A stretch of 64,000 nt of DNA from Allorhizobium undicola ORS 992 = ATCC 700741 (GTDB lineage Bacteria; Pseudomonadota; Alphaproteobacteria; Rhizobiales; Rhizobiaceae), in the NCBI RefSeq assembly GCF_000621665.1, contig NZ_JHXQ01000006.1, positions 151,315 to 215,314 of the forward strand, given 5' to 3'. The position numbers were made by a program, and so were the translations under genes. Of the stretch, positions 8,822 to 16,090 are shown piece after piece. Positions within the stretch are counted from its first letter, which is position 1, and the number at the start of each line of letters is the position of its first letter. Under the pieces are notes generated by a model. It was not told the origin of the DNA. It ran no database searches and saw only the letters and a list, made by a program, of their open reading frames with translations.

Positions 8822-9331
8822 TCAGTCCTCGATAAAAATTCTTTTGGCCTCGACGGTAATCGGCAAACGCGTATCGCGCGGCAGGTCAGGCAAGGCGATA
8901 CGCCAGCCGTTCTTGAGCGTTACAGCGCCACCCCAAAGATCTTTATTCTCGATCTTGATGATTGGCTCTTCGAGATCCTTCTTGGGAACATAGGCCGACA
9001 ACCCGGCGCCGGTTCTGCGGATCATTACTTTCATTGCGCTATCCCTTCGTTGAGGACAGTGGCCTTCCTGGACACTCCTCAGTTCACGCGCGCGCATGCC
9101 GACCACGGCACCACGATCGATCCATTCGACGGCATAGATGTAAAATTGCTGGAGAAACGTACCTACGTCGCGCACGTAACCCTCCTCGCCTTTCCTCACC
9201 AAATTCGCGCCAATAGGTGTACCGGGATAGGTGCCGTCGTTTTTTATGTGGCGCATAGCTCGGACCCGCTCACCCGGCATGAACCGTGGGGGCTTGCGGA
9301 TCTCCACTTCCTGGTCGCGTAAAAAGCTCAT
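8822..9331 (-). CDS. nifZ: NifZ-NifT (FixU) in-frame fusion
   Basis: One open frame of 169 residues joins two proteins that are normally separate. Residues 1-~88 are NifZ (P-R-F-M-P-G-E-R-V-R-A, N-D-G-T-Y-P-G, R-K-G-E-E-G-Y-V-R-D-V-G-T-F-L-Q-Q-F-Y-I-Y-A-V). Residues 100-169 are NifT/FixU (MKVMIRRTGAGLSAYVPKKD, then G-G-x-V-T-L-K-N-G-W-R and T-R-L-P-I-T-V-E-A-K-R). A linker of ~11 residues lies between. NifZ assists maturation of the MoFe protein P-cluster; the role of NifT is unclear. GAAGGGATAGCGCA precedes the internal ATG, so nifT may also be translated alone. RBS for nifZ is AAGGA. Confidence 0.85.
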   Translation of the reverse strand: MSFLRDQEVEIRKPPRFMPGERVRAMRHIKNDGTYPGTPIGANLVRKGEEGYVRDVGTFLQQFYIYAVEWIDRGAVVGMRARELRSVQEGHCPQRRDSAMKVMIRRTGAGLSAYVPKKDLEEPIIKIENKDLWGGAVTLKNGWRIALPDLPRDTRLPITVEAKRIFIED

Positions 9332-9345
9332 CCCATTCCTTCCCT

Positions 9346-9446
9346 TGGTATTCCCTTTTCGAATACCTCAAGCCCTTGACACAGTTGAGATATTCTAAAT
9401 CCCTTCAAGGCGAGGATTCGTTAGCATCGTCGAGCCTTGGTATTAG
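9346..9446. repeat. Family D repeat inside the nif gene group
   Basis: A copy with 'ttggtattcccttttcgaat' at one end and 'gagccttggtatta' at the other. It and adjoining family C-like sequence fill the 360 bp between nifZ-nifT and fdxN, where rhizobial operons have little spacing. Confidence 0.65.
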
Positions 9447-9693
9447 AGCGCTTTTCGATCTGATTGAATCAGATCGGCACTCTAACCTTTTCTTTTCGAA
9501 GCATAATCTTGTCGATCCTCGTTTCACTCCGGTGGATTATGCTCTAGAGTATTTCCAGAAAAAGTGGGTTCGGTTTTGCGTGTGGACATGCGTCAAAACA
9601 ATGAGGACACGTAGACATTCGCCCTTGAACGTCGATAGAGAAGCCCAAGGCCGGTCCGGAAGGCACCCCACAGTGACGGCAAACCGAGCGCAG

Positions 9694-9888
9694 TCACACG
9701 GGAACGCAGGTCTTTGGTACCGGACATACGGATGCACATTGTTGCAATTCGTATTCTCCCTTGCATTCGGTACACTTTTCCGGATCGATTACATAGACCT
9801 CTCCCTTGAACTTGATCGCCCTGGAGGGACATTCGAATTCACAGGCACCGCACTGGGTGCATTGCGATGCGATGATCCTAAAGGCCAT
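9694..9888 (-). CDS. fdxN: Bacteroid-type 2[4Fe-4S] ferredoxin FdxN
   Basis: A 64-residue ferredoxin with cluster motif C-x2-C-x2-C-x3-C at residues ~9-18 ([14 protein letters not shown]) and the FdxN-type second motif C-x2-C-x8-C-x3-C-P ending V-C-P-V-P-K-T-C. FdxN-type ferredoxins feed low-potential electrons to nitrogenase or to NifB-dependent cofactor synthesis. The ATG of MAFRII is preferred because AGGAG lies seven bases before it; a TTG two codons upstream is also in frame. It follows nifB on the same strand, as in rhizobia, but ~525 bp away because repeats lie between. Confidence 0.93.
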   Translation of the reverse strand: MAFRIIASQCTQCGACEFECPSRAIKFKGEVYVIDPEKCTECKGEYELQQCASVCPVPKTCVPV

Positions 9889-9919
9889 TTTCAACTCCTG
9901 GCTTGTTGGATGACGGGGC

Positions 9920-10030
9920 TTGTACCAAGGGTCATGGAAAATGACCTTGCTATACTCTTTTCGAATACCCCAACCCCTGGCGCAGTTGTGATATTCGAAG
10001 CTCCTTCAAGGCGTGGATGCGCTAAGGGGT
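9920..10030. repeat. Family D repeat between nifB and fdxN
   Basis: It starts 'taccaagggtcatggaaaat' and continues with 'cagttgtgatattcgaagct' and 'ccttcaaggcg', matching the other family D copies. The gap 9889-10413 contains only this unit and the tandem family C units. Confidence 0.65.
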
Positions 10031-10206
10031 GTGGCCATTCGCCCTGGAGCGCCGGACTAAAAACTGGAATCGTCACGACGCTCTCCTTTCTTGTTTGCGC
10101 ATTGGAATTTCCTGAAAACCGGTTCCCACTTTTCGGCCCGATGCTCTAACTCCTTGGATGATTCATTTCTTGACGCAAAACCGACTACACTTTTGCTGAA
10201 AATGGT

Positions 10207-10410
10207 CTAGAGCACTTCCGGTGAACACGAGTTCACCTGCAATGCTCTAACTCCTTGTTTCGACGCATTTCCGGACGCAAAACCGATTACACTTTTGCTG
10301 GAAATGCTCTAGAGCACTCCCGGTGAACACGAGTTCACCGGCAATGCTCTAACTCCTTGTTTCGACGCATTTCCGGACGCAAAACCGATTACACTTTTGC
10401 TGGAAATGCT
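10207..10410. repeat. Tandem duplication of a ~102-bp palindromic unit (family C)
   Basis: Two nearly identical head-to-tail units (10207-10308 and 10309-10410). Each carries 'ccggtgaacacgagttcacc', the segment 'ttccggacgcaaaaccgatt' and 'acttttgctggaaatgctct'. A third, diverged unit precedes them from ~10148. They end right at the nifB stop codon. Each can form hairpins in the nifB-fdxN transcript. Confidence 0.8.
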
Positions 10411-10413
10411 CTA

Positions 10414-11913
10414 TCATCTTCCAGCCTTGGTGCAGACCGTGGCCGCCAACGGTGCGGCCCTAAATTTTGCGGCGTAAAGCGCACTTATGGCCGTCTCGAT
10501 GTAGTTAGAGCCATAATCGTCCACTACTCGGACTCCAGCTTCCGCGAGCTGGTCTTTGGGACAATCTCCGATTTTAGCGCACAAAACGAGATCTACTCCC
10601 TCAAGCGCAATAATAGCGCTCTTAAGCGCGGACTCCTTGCCCCAGCCGCCGCGGCAATACTGCTCCACCTTGCGATGTCCAATAAAGTTGATTCCGCTCG
10701 CGGAGGCTTCATAAATCTGGAATTCTTTCGCATGGCCGAAGTGTTCGTTGATCCGGCCGCCGCCCTTCGTTGCAACGGCGACGAGAAGAGATCCGCCAGA
10801 ACCTGCCGCCTTGACAACTCCGATCGCCTGGCTTTTTGCCTCCAAGCGATCGCCTTGCTCGCGCGCGACCACCTCCCGATAGCTTTCGCGCTTGCTGGCG
10901 TCGTAACTCACCTCATCGGGAATCTGATCGAGGGTAAATTCCTGGCCACGATCCTCTCCGAGCAGCCCCACCGCATCGGCACGGCACTGCCGGCAGTGCC
11001 GCATCAACCTGATGCTCCGGTCGAGCCTATCTTGAAGAGCCTTTAGTTCGACCGCTCGCGGGCCGCGCTGCCCTGTCGAGCCGTAATAGGTACCATGAGC
11101 CGGATCGGAAATCAGTGGCATCACGTTGTGCAGAAAGGCACCGCGCTCCTTTACCCATCTATTGACCTCAACTAGATGTTCGTCATTGACGCCTGGGATC
11201 ATTACCGAGTTGATCTTCGTGAGGATGCCCCGTGCCGTCAGCATCTCCAGACCTAGCATCTGCCGGTCATGCAGGATTTTGGCAGCCTCCAGCCCGACGA
11301 AGCGGCGGCGATCATAAAAAATCCAAGGGTATATCTTAGCGCCAACTTCCGGATCGACCATATTGATAGTGATCGTTACGTGATCAACATTCAAATCGGC
11401 AAGCTCGCCGACATGGTCCGGCAGCGCTAGACCGTTGGTTGAAAGGCACAGCTTGATATCGGGTATTTCCCGGGCTACTAGTTCAAATGTTGCTTTTGTT
11501 TTCTTCCAGTCATAACAGGCATCACCCGGTCCGGCGATGCCGAGCACGGAAAGCTGCGGGACTTGATTGGCGACCGCAATGACCTTTCGCAGCGCCTGGT
11601 CCGGCGTCAACTTTTCCGATACCACGCCGGGTCGACTTTCATTGGCGCAATCATATTTACGATTGCAGTAATTGCACTGAATATTGCAGGCTGGTGCGAC
11701 CGCGACGTGCATGCGCGCGAAATAGTGGTGCGCTTCTTCTGAGTAACAGGGATGGTTTTTAATCTTCTCCCAGACAGCGCCGTCAATGTCATTCAGCTTT
11801 GCGGTCGAACCGCAGGATGAGGAGACGCAAGCACCGGACTTCTCGCTCGCGAACCGTTGGGTCGTGGTTGTCGTGCTGGTCAGGTTCTCAAGCGAACTCA
11901 TCGGTGCGGACAT
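10414..11913 (-). CDS. nifB: NifB, radical-SAM nitrogenase cofactor synthase
   Basis: A 499-residue protein that makes NifB-co, the carbide-containing [8Fe-9S-C] precursor of FeMo-co. The radical SAM motif C-x3-C-x2-C (A-C-N-I-Q-C-N-Y-C-N-R-K-Y-D-C) lies at residues ~75-89. Conserved GIAGPGDA and NVMPLI blocks follow, then the C-terminal NifX/NafY-like domain from ~residue 390 (V-A-T-K-G-G-G-R-I-N-E-H-F-G-H-A). The start MSAPMSSLEN was chosen because GGAG lies seven bases upstream. fdxN is the next gene on the strand. nifA, which usually precedes nifB, is missing here. Confidence 0.96.
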   Translation of the reverse strand: MSAPMSSLENLTSTTTTTQRFASEKSGACVSSSCGSTAKLNDIDGAVWEKIKNHPCYSEEAHHYFARMHVAVAPACNIQCNYCNRKYDCANESRPGVVSEKLTPDQALRKVIAVANQVPQLSVLGIAGPGDACYDWKKTKATFELVAREIPDIKLCLSTNGLALPDHVGELADLNVDHVTITINMVDPEVGAKIYPWIFYDRRRFVGLEAAKILHDRQMLGLEMLTARGILTKINSVMIPGVNDEHLVEVNRWVKERGAFLHNVMPLISDPAHGTYYGSTGQRGPRAVELKALQDRLDRSIRLMRHCRQCRADAVGLLGEDRGQEFTLDQIPDEVSYDASKRESYREVVAREQGDRLEAKSQAIGVVKAAGSGGSLLVAVATKGGGRINEHFGHAKEFQIYEASASGINFIGHRKVEQYCRGGWGKESALKSAIIALEGVDLVLCAKIGDCPKDQLAEAGVRVVDDYGSNYIETAISALYAAKFRAAPLAATVCTKAGR

Positions 11914-11950
11914 TGAAGGCTCCGTTGCTGCATAACGTCGCGGTGCAAGA

Positions 11951-11967
11951 AGCAAGCGCCATACCAA
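11951..11967 (-). promoter_or_regulatory. Candidate sigma-54 promoter of nifB
   Basis: The reverse strand reads TTGGTATGGCGCTTGCT, fitting the YTGGYAYR-N4-TTGCW pattern, ~38 bp before the nifB start codon. The -24 half is not TGGCAC, and its bases overlap 'ataccaatgg', which also occurs at the ends of family D repeats, so part of the match could come from a repeat fragment. Confidence 0.6.
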
Positions 11968-11977
11968 TGGAAAGAGC

Positions 11978-12083
11978 TAAAACATGTCGCGCAAAAATGC
12001 GCAGCGGTTTTGCGATAACGACATGCAACAAAACAATGACTTAAAGCGTCAAGAACGAATCTGAAAGATCGCGACACGCTTTA
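11978..12083 (+). repeat. Family A repeat, copy 4, inserted in the nifB upstream region
   Basis: A full copy of the ~105-bp palindromic element, starting ctaaaacatgtcgcgc after the nifB promoter and ending cgacacgcttta. It stands between the -24/-12 element and the TGT-N10-ACA site. Confidence 0.85.
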
Positions 12084-12131
12084 GTTTTTCAGGTGTTTTT
12101 GTCCAGTTCCCTTCACTTTTTCTGAGACTTT

Positions 12132-12147
12132 TGTCCGACTTTCGACA
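12132..12147. promoter_or_regulatory. NifA-type upstream activator site (TGT-N10-ACA)
   Basis: TGTCCGACTTTCGACA matches the TGT-N10-ACA consensus bound by NifA. Its centre is ~200 bp upstream of the predicted nifB start of transcription. Subtracting the 106-bp family A repeat would place it at about -93, the usual range for NifA sites. The motif is short and could occur by chance, but the placement supports it. Confidence 0.5.
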
Positions 12148-12314
12148 ATAGGCAGACGACCTTCAAACAAGTAACCCTCGGGCACATGGCTGCATCCATC
12201 AATGCAGAGGGAATAATCATCACGGTGTATAGCAAAGCATTCAGAGGCAGCCCCCAAAGACGATCTGACAAAAGAGATAATTGGTACCCGCCTCTTCCAA
12301 TCCCTGGGATCCGT

Positions 12315-12363
12315 TATTTGCAACATGGATGGATTTGATCCAAACAATTGATTTTACCGATCT
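12315..12363 (+). promoter_or_regulatory. Nod box (NodD binding site)
   Basis: The sequence GATCCAAACAATTGATTTTA (12337-12356) followed by CCGATCT matches the conserved 3' half of the rhizobial nod box with two substitutions. GATG lies at the correct distance (12328-12331). Two NodD half-sites of the AT-T/C-N9-GAT type are present, at 12316-12330 and, perfectly, at 12338-12352. The leftmost ATCCAY block is weak. The box reads to the right, toward the fatty-acid-hydroxylase gene starting ~210 bp downstream. The interval 12364-12574 contains no recognisable gene. Confidence 0.85.
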
Positions 12364-12574
12364 GTAAAAATGCCGCACAGCATGTTCCCGCGATGTCCGC
12401 TATTCTGGAGAAGGATCACCGTTTGGATCCCGCTGAAAAGGAATTTGCATGATTGGCTATATGCAATTCGCGCGGATATCGATCCGTGTGACGACTCGAA
12501 TTTATCGGGCCGCGTTGACGAGAGCCGCCGCGACCTCAGATTGTCGCATTTGAAAGATTCCTTGGAGCAAACAA

Positions 12575-13435
12575 ATGCACGTTCTCGATCTCAATCAGAT
12601 CGCCCAGATCTTCGTAAAATCGTTTGAGCTGGTTTTGATCTTCGCTACTATTTGCGCAGCGCTGGAATTTATCTTTCCAGCCTACCGTTATAGTTTCGCC
12701 TCATATGTTCGCGGGGTGCGAAATTGGGTTATTCGTCTCGGATGCGGCGCCTTTATCTGGCACTTCTACGCTGTGAGCTTGGATTGGCTGGGCATAAAGC
12801 CACTCATTACGTTAAATTTCGGCACGTTGCTTCACTCTGACAATGTCATCATTGGAAATGGTTTGGCTGTGCTTTCAGGGCTATTGGTCGCAATCGTCGG
12901 CGACTTCTTTTACTACTGGATGCACCGGGCGCAACATGCTATTCCATTCCTCTGGCGCCTGCACGCCACGCACCATTCGATCCGCGAATTGACGGCATGG
13001 AATTGCCATCACCACGTTTCCGAACCGCTCGTTTATGCAACATTCGTAGCACTACCACTTACGCTGATCCGCTTTGAATCTGGCTTGGTGGTGCCTATCG
13101 TTGCCATGACACTCATTACCTTTCAGGCCCATTTTTCACACTCTAGCACCCGCATCACTCTTGGGCCGCTTCGATACATCATTGGGGACAATAAGTTTCA
13201 CCGGATTCACCATTCGATGGAACCGCATCACCGTCGCCGAAACTACGGGTTCTTCACTACCATCTGGGATACGATTTTTTTGACCGCATACTGGCCCAAG
13301 AAGGATGAGTGGCCGGAAGTTGGCCTCAGAGACCAACCCGAGCCGCTTACCGCGCGCGATTACGTTATGTTTCCATTCGATCAACGTCGCTGGCGGAGAG
13401 CTAAAGTTGAAAGAAGTGTCGAGGCTGGAGAGTGA
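12575..13435 (+). CDS. Sterol desaturase/fatty acid hydroxylase superfamily membrane enzyme
   Basis: A 286-residue integral membrane di-iron oxygenase. Histidine clusters are arranged as in the family: H-R-A-Q-H (~116), H-A-T-H-H (~130), H-H-H (~147), and H-R-I-H-H-S-M-E-P-H-H (~210), between hydrophobic segments at ~12-32, 58-75, 88-110 and 155-185. Members hydroxylate or desaturate lipid chains. TTGGAG seven bases before the ATG supports the start. The nod box upstream suggests induction by NodD and plant flavonoids. A possible role is altering the acyl part of a Nod factor or a membrane lipid during symbiosis. I do not recognise it as an established nod gene. Confidence 0.85.
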   Translation: MHVLDLNQIAQIFVKSFELVLIFATICAALEFIFPAYRYSFASYVRGVRNWVIRLGCGAFIWHFYAVSLDWLGIKPLITLNFGTLLHSDNVIIGNGLAVLSGLLVAIVGDFFYYWMHRAQHAIPFLWRLHATHHSIRELTAWNCHHHVSEPLVYATFVALPLTLIRFESGLVVPIVAMTLITFQAHFSHSSTRITLGPLRYIIGDNKFHRIHHSMEPHHRRRNYGFFTTIWDTIFLTAYWPKKDEWPEVGLRDQPEPLTARDYVMFPFDQRRWRRAKVERSVEAGE

Positions 13436-13494
13436 ACGGATTTGACGCTTCGATTTTGATTATCCAACCGAAGGGACGATGACAGCAGAAACAA

Positions 13495-13891
13495 TAGGGC
13501 CTGACCGAAAACTTAATCGAAATCAGAAGCTTGTAATTCTGTTTGTTGCATAGGACGAACAGAGGCCACAATGGTTTGGACTGATTTCACCCACCGGCAA
13601 CATGACCGGCTTGGCACGCGGTATGCAAGCGATCTGGCGGATCAGGGGGCTTCATCTCCCCTTGCCCACTGCGCCAAGGCGGTTCGGCAGGCCGCGCAGC
13701 ACCGATCTTTGCGAGATCGTGAATGCGTTGCCTCTCCTTCGCATGGCTTAGCAAATATCGACGATTGGCCAAGGATTGGGAGAAATCAATCGCATCAGCC
13801 AAAGCCTGGATCATGATAGCCCACATCCGGATCCTGAAAAGACGCTTGGCAAAATACGGATGTCGTTGAAACCTTTTCGAGTCAGGCTCTA
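13495..13891 (+). mobile_element. Internally deleted IS5-family (IS427-like) element
   Basis: Imperfect terminal inverted repeats are seen: GGGCCTGACCGAAAAC at the left (from 13497) and GAGCCTGACTCGAAAAG as the complement of the right end (to 13889), each flanked by TA, the expected duplication for the IS427 group. Inside, 13571-13866 encodes a transposase start (V-W-T-D-F-T-H-R-Q-H-D-R, R-Y-A-S-D-L-A-D) joined after a large deletion and frame changes to a C-terminus (R-L-A-K-D-W-E-K-S-I-A-S-A-K-A-W and I-A-H-I-R-I-L-K-R-R-L-A-K-Y). It cannot make an active enzyme. The right end supplies the last base of the neighbouring transporter gene's TAG stop. Confidence 0.7.
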
Positions 13892-15016
13892 ACCCTCCAG
13901 CCGCCGCCCGTCTGCTGAGAAGAGATGCGCCCGCGCCGGATCAATACACAGCGGCAGCCGCTCTCCCGCCCGTATAGGCTGCTGGTCCTGAAGGGAAACC
14001 GCCAGCGGCTGACCGGAAAGCGTTGTCATATAAAGGATGGTCTGTCCGCCAAGCTGCTCGACAAGGTCAACCCGCGCCTCACCCAAAGCCAGACCGGATT
14101 GCCCGATGGTAATATGCTCCGGCCTTGCACCAAAGGTAACGCTCGTGCCGGGGCGCAGGTTCGAGATAGCCTGCGGCAAGGTCATAACCGTATCGCCAAT
14201 GGTCAGCATCAACCGCCCGTTTTCCCCCGCATTGATGTGTCCTTCCATGAAATTCATGCGCGGAGACCCGATAAAACCGGCAACGAATTTATTGGCCGGG
14301 CGATTATAGAGGTCGAGCGGCGCGCCCACCTGCTCGATACGTCCACCGTTTAGCACAACGATCTTGTCAGCCATGGTCATGGCTTCCACCTGATCATGCG
14401 TCACATAGATCATGGTATTGCCAAGCCGTTGATGCAACTTTGATATTTCCACACGCATCTGCACGCGCAATTCGGCATCGAGGTTTGAGAGCGGTTCATC
14501 GAAGAGAAAGATATTCGGTTCGCGAACAATGGCGCGGCCAATGGCGACACGCTGGCGCTGACCGCCGGACAATTGTTTCGGCTTGCGTTGCAGCAGGGCC
14601 TCTATCTTCAATATTTCTGCGGCCCGCGCCACGCGCGGTTCGATCTCGGCCTTTTTCATCCCGGCCGTTTCAAGACCGAAGGCGAGGTTCTTGTAAACGC
14701 TCATATGCGGGTAGAGCGCGTAGGACTGGAAAACCATGGCAATGCCGCGCTTGGAGGCGGGCACGTTGTTCATGCGCTGGTCGTCCAGAAAGAGCGACCC
14801 GCCGGAAATGCCTTCGAGACCGGCAATCATTCTGAGCAAGGTCGATTTGCCGCAGCCGGACGGCCCGACAAACACGGCAAACTCACCCGGCTCGATGGTG
14901 AGATCGATACCATGAACCACCTGCAATTCGCCGTAGCGCTTGACAACCTTATCCAGCACGATGCGTGTTGCCATGCCAGTTTCCCTCCGGTTCGCAGCAG
15001 CAGGGTTGATGTTCAT
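13889..15016 (-). CDS. Sugar ABC transporter ATP-binding protein (UgpC/MsmK type)
   Basis: A 375-residue ATPase with Walker A G-P-S-G-C-G-K-S-T (~57), Q-loop, signature L-S-G-G-Q, Walker B I-F-L-F-D-E-P and a C-terminal TOBE/OB domain of ~130 residues typical of carbohydrate importers. It is the last gene of a six-gene minus-strand operon and overlaps the preceding oxidoreductase by ATGA. Its stop codon coincides with the inserted IS remnant, so whatever followed has been separated from the operon. Confidence 0.93.
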   Translation of the reverse strand: MNINPAAANRRETGMATRIVLDKVVKRYGELQVVHGIDLTIEPGEFAVFVGPSGCGKSTLLRMIAGLEGISGGSLFLDDQRMNNVPASKRGIAMVFQSYALYPHMSVYKNLAFGLETAGMKKAEIEPRVARAAEILKIEALLQRKPKQLSGGQRQRVAIGRAIVREPNIFLFDEPLSNLDAELRVQMRVEISKLHQRLGNTMIYVTHDQVEAMTMADKIVVLNGGRIEQVGAPLDLYNRPANKFVAGFIGSPRMNFMEGHINAGENGRLMLTIGDTVMTLPQAISNLRPGTSVTFGARPEHITIGQSGLALGEARVDLVEQLGGQTILYMTTLSGQPLAVSLQDQQPIRAGERLPLCIDPARAHLFSADGRRLEG

Positions 15017-16083
15017 GCAAGCCTCCAGTTGCCATAGCGGGGATGAGATGGATCAAGCGGCAGTTCGACATCCTCCCCGGAATGGGAGGAGTGATAAAAG
15101 GCTGTCACAAGTTCAAGCGACCGGCGCGCATCTTCCGTTGTCACCGGCAGCGGCGCGCCACTCTGCACCGCCGCGTGAAACGCCCGGAACTGCCCGATAT
15201 AACGATTTCCGATCGGCTGCCAGTCTGCCAGCAAGGCTGCGATCTTCTCGCCGGTTTCAGGGCTTGCAGGCAAAATTCTCCACGGATCCTGGCCCGGATT
15301 ATAGGCTTCGTGATTGCTTTCGAAAGTGACATTCTCAAAGCATAGCCGCACGCGGCTGATTTCTTCCGTGCAACCAAGCGTGGCGCTCAATGTCACCAGC
15401 GCGCCATTTTGCATCACGAGACTGGCGCTGACGCAATCTTCCACCTCGATTGCATTGACACGGGTTGCGGTGCGACCAAAAAGCCGTGCCACGGACCCCA
15501 TCAGAAAGGTCAACATATCGTGCTGGTGAATGGCGTGGGTCATCAGCACGCCGCCAAGTTCGGTGGCCCATTTGCCACGCCAGTCAACAGCGTAATAGTC
15601 GGCCTCGCGCCGCCAATGGGTTTCCACGGTCGCGATATAGGGTTTGCCGGCCAGTCCCGCCTCGATGATCCTTTTGACCTTCTGCACACCATCGCCAAAG
15701 CGATATTGATAGATCGGCATCAACCGGGCAGAAGAGCGCTGTTCCGCGGCCTGCACGATGTCCAGATCGGCAAGCGAGCCGACCAGCGGCTTTTCGCAGA
15801 TCACATGCTTGCCCCTTTCCAGCGCCTTCAGGATCATTTCCCTATGCTCCATCGGCGGCGTGACGATGTCGATGACGTCAATATCCTCCATGGCCAGCAC
15901 CTCTTCGAAAGAGGTCGTGGTGCGCGCAATGCCGAAGCGTTCCGCACATTCGGCCAGCCGTCGCCTGTTCAGATCGCACAGGACTGCGACCTCGAAAATA
16001 TCGCGGTTCTGAGCATAGCCACGCTCAAAATGCGCCTGGCCGATACCCAGACCGACAAGCGCGACCTTCATGATTTTCTGCAT
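15013..16083 (-). CDS. Gfo/Idh/MocA-family NAD(P)-dependent oxidoreductase
   Basis: A 356-residue dehydrogenase. The N-terminal Rossmann fold has G-L-G-I-G-Q-A-H at ~11-18, and the family motif E-K-P-L lies at ~96-99. The C-terminal part is the GFO/IDH/MocA beta-sheet domain. Members oxidise or reduce sugars, inositols or their derivatives. Its place between transporter genes and next to a second member of the family points to catabolism of the imported sugar, whose identity is unknown. Confidence 0.9.
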   Translation of the reverse strand: MQKIMKVALVGLGIGQAHFERGYAQNRDIFEVAVLCDLNRRRLAECAERFGIARTTTSFEEVLAMEDIDVIDIVTPPMEHREMILKALERGKHVICEKPLVGSLADLDIVQAAEQRSSARLMPIYQYRFGDGVQKVKRIIEAGLAGKPYIATVETHWRREADYYAVDWRGKWATELGGVLMTHAIHQHDMLTFLMGSVARLFGRTATRVNAIEVEDCVSASLVMQNGALVTLSATLGCTEEISRVRLCFENVTFESNHEAYNPGQDPWRILPASPETGEKIAALLADWQPIGNRYIGQFRAFHAAVQSGAPLPVTTEDARRSLELVTAFYHSSHSGEDVELPLDPSHPRYGNWRLA

Positions 16084-16090
16084 GATGCGC

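Noticed and set aside
9286..10149. A 287-codon plus-strand frame across fdxN and repeats
   Set aside because: It runs antisense to fdxN and through family D and C repeats, and resembles no known protein.
10148..10412. Tandem repeats considered as a CRISPR array
   Set aside because: Units of ~102 bp are directly adjacent with no unique spacers and no cas genes, so it is a tandem duplication of a palindromic element.
12081..12347. An 88-codon reverse frame upstream of nifB that might be a nifA remnant
   Set aside because: It shows no NifA motif, begins inside the nod box and overlaps the NifA-type site, so it is probably non-coding.
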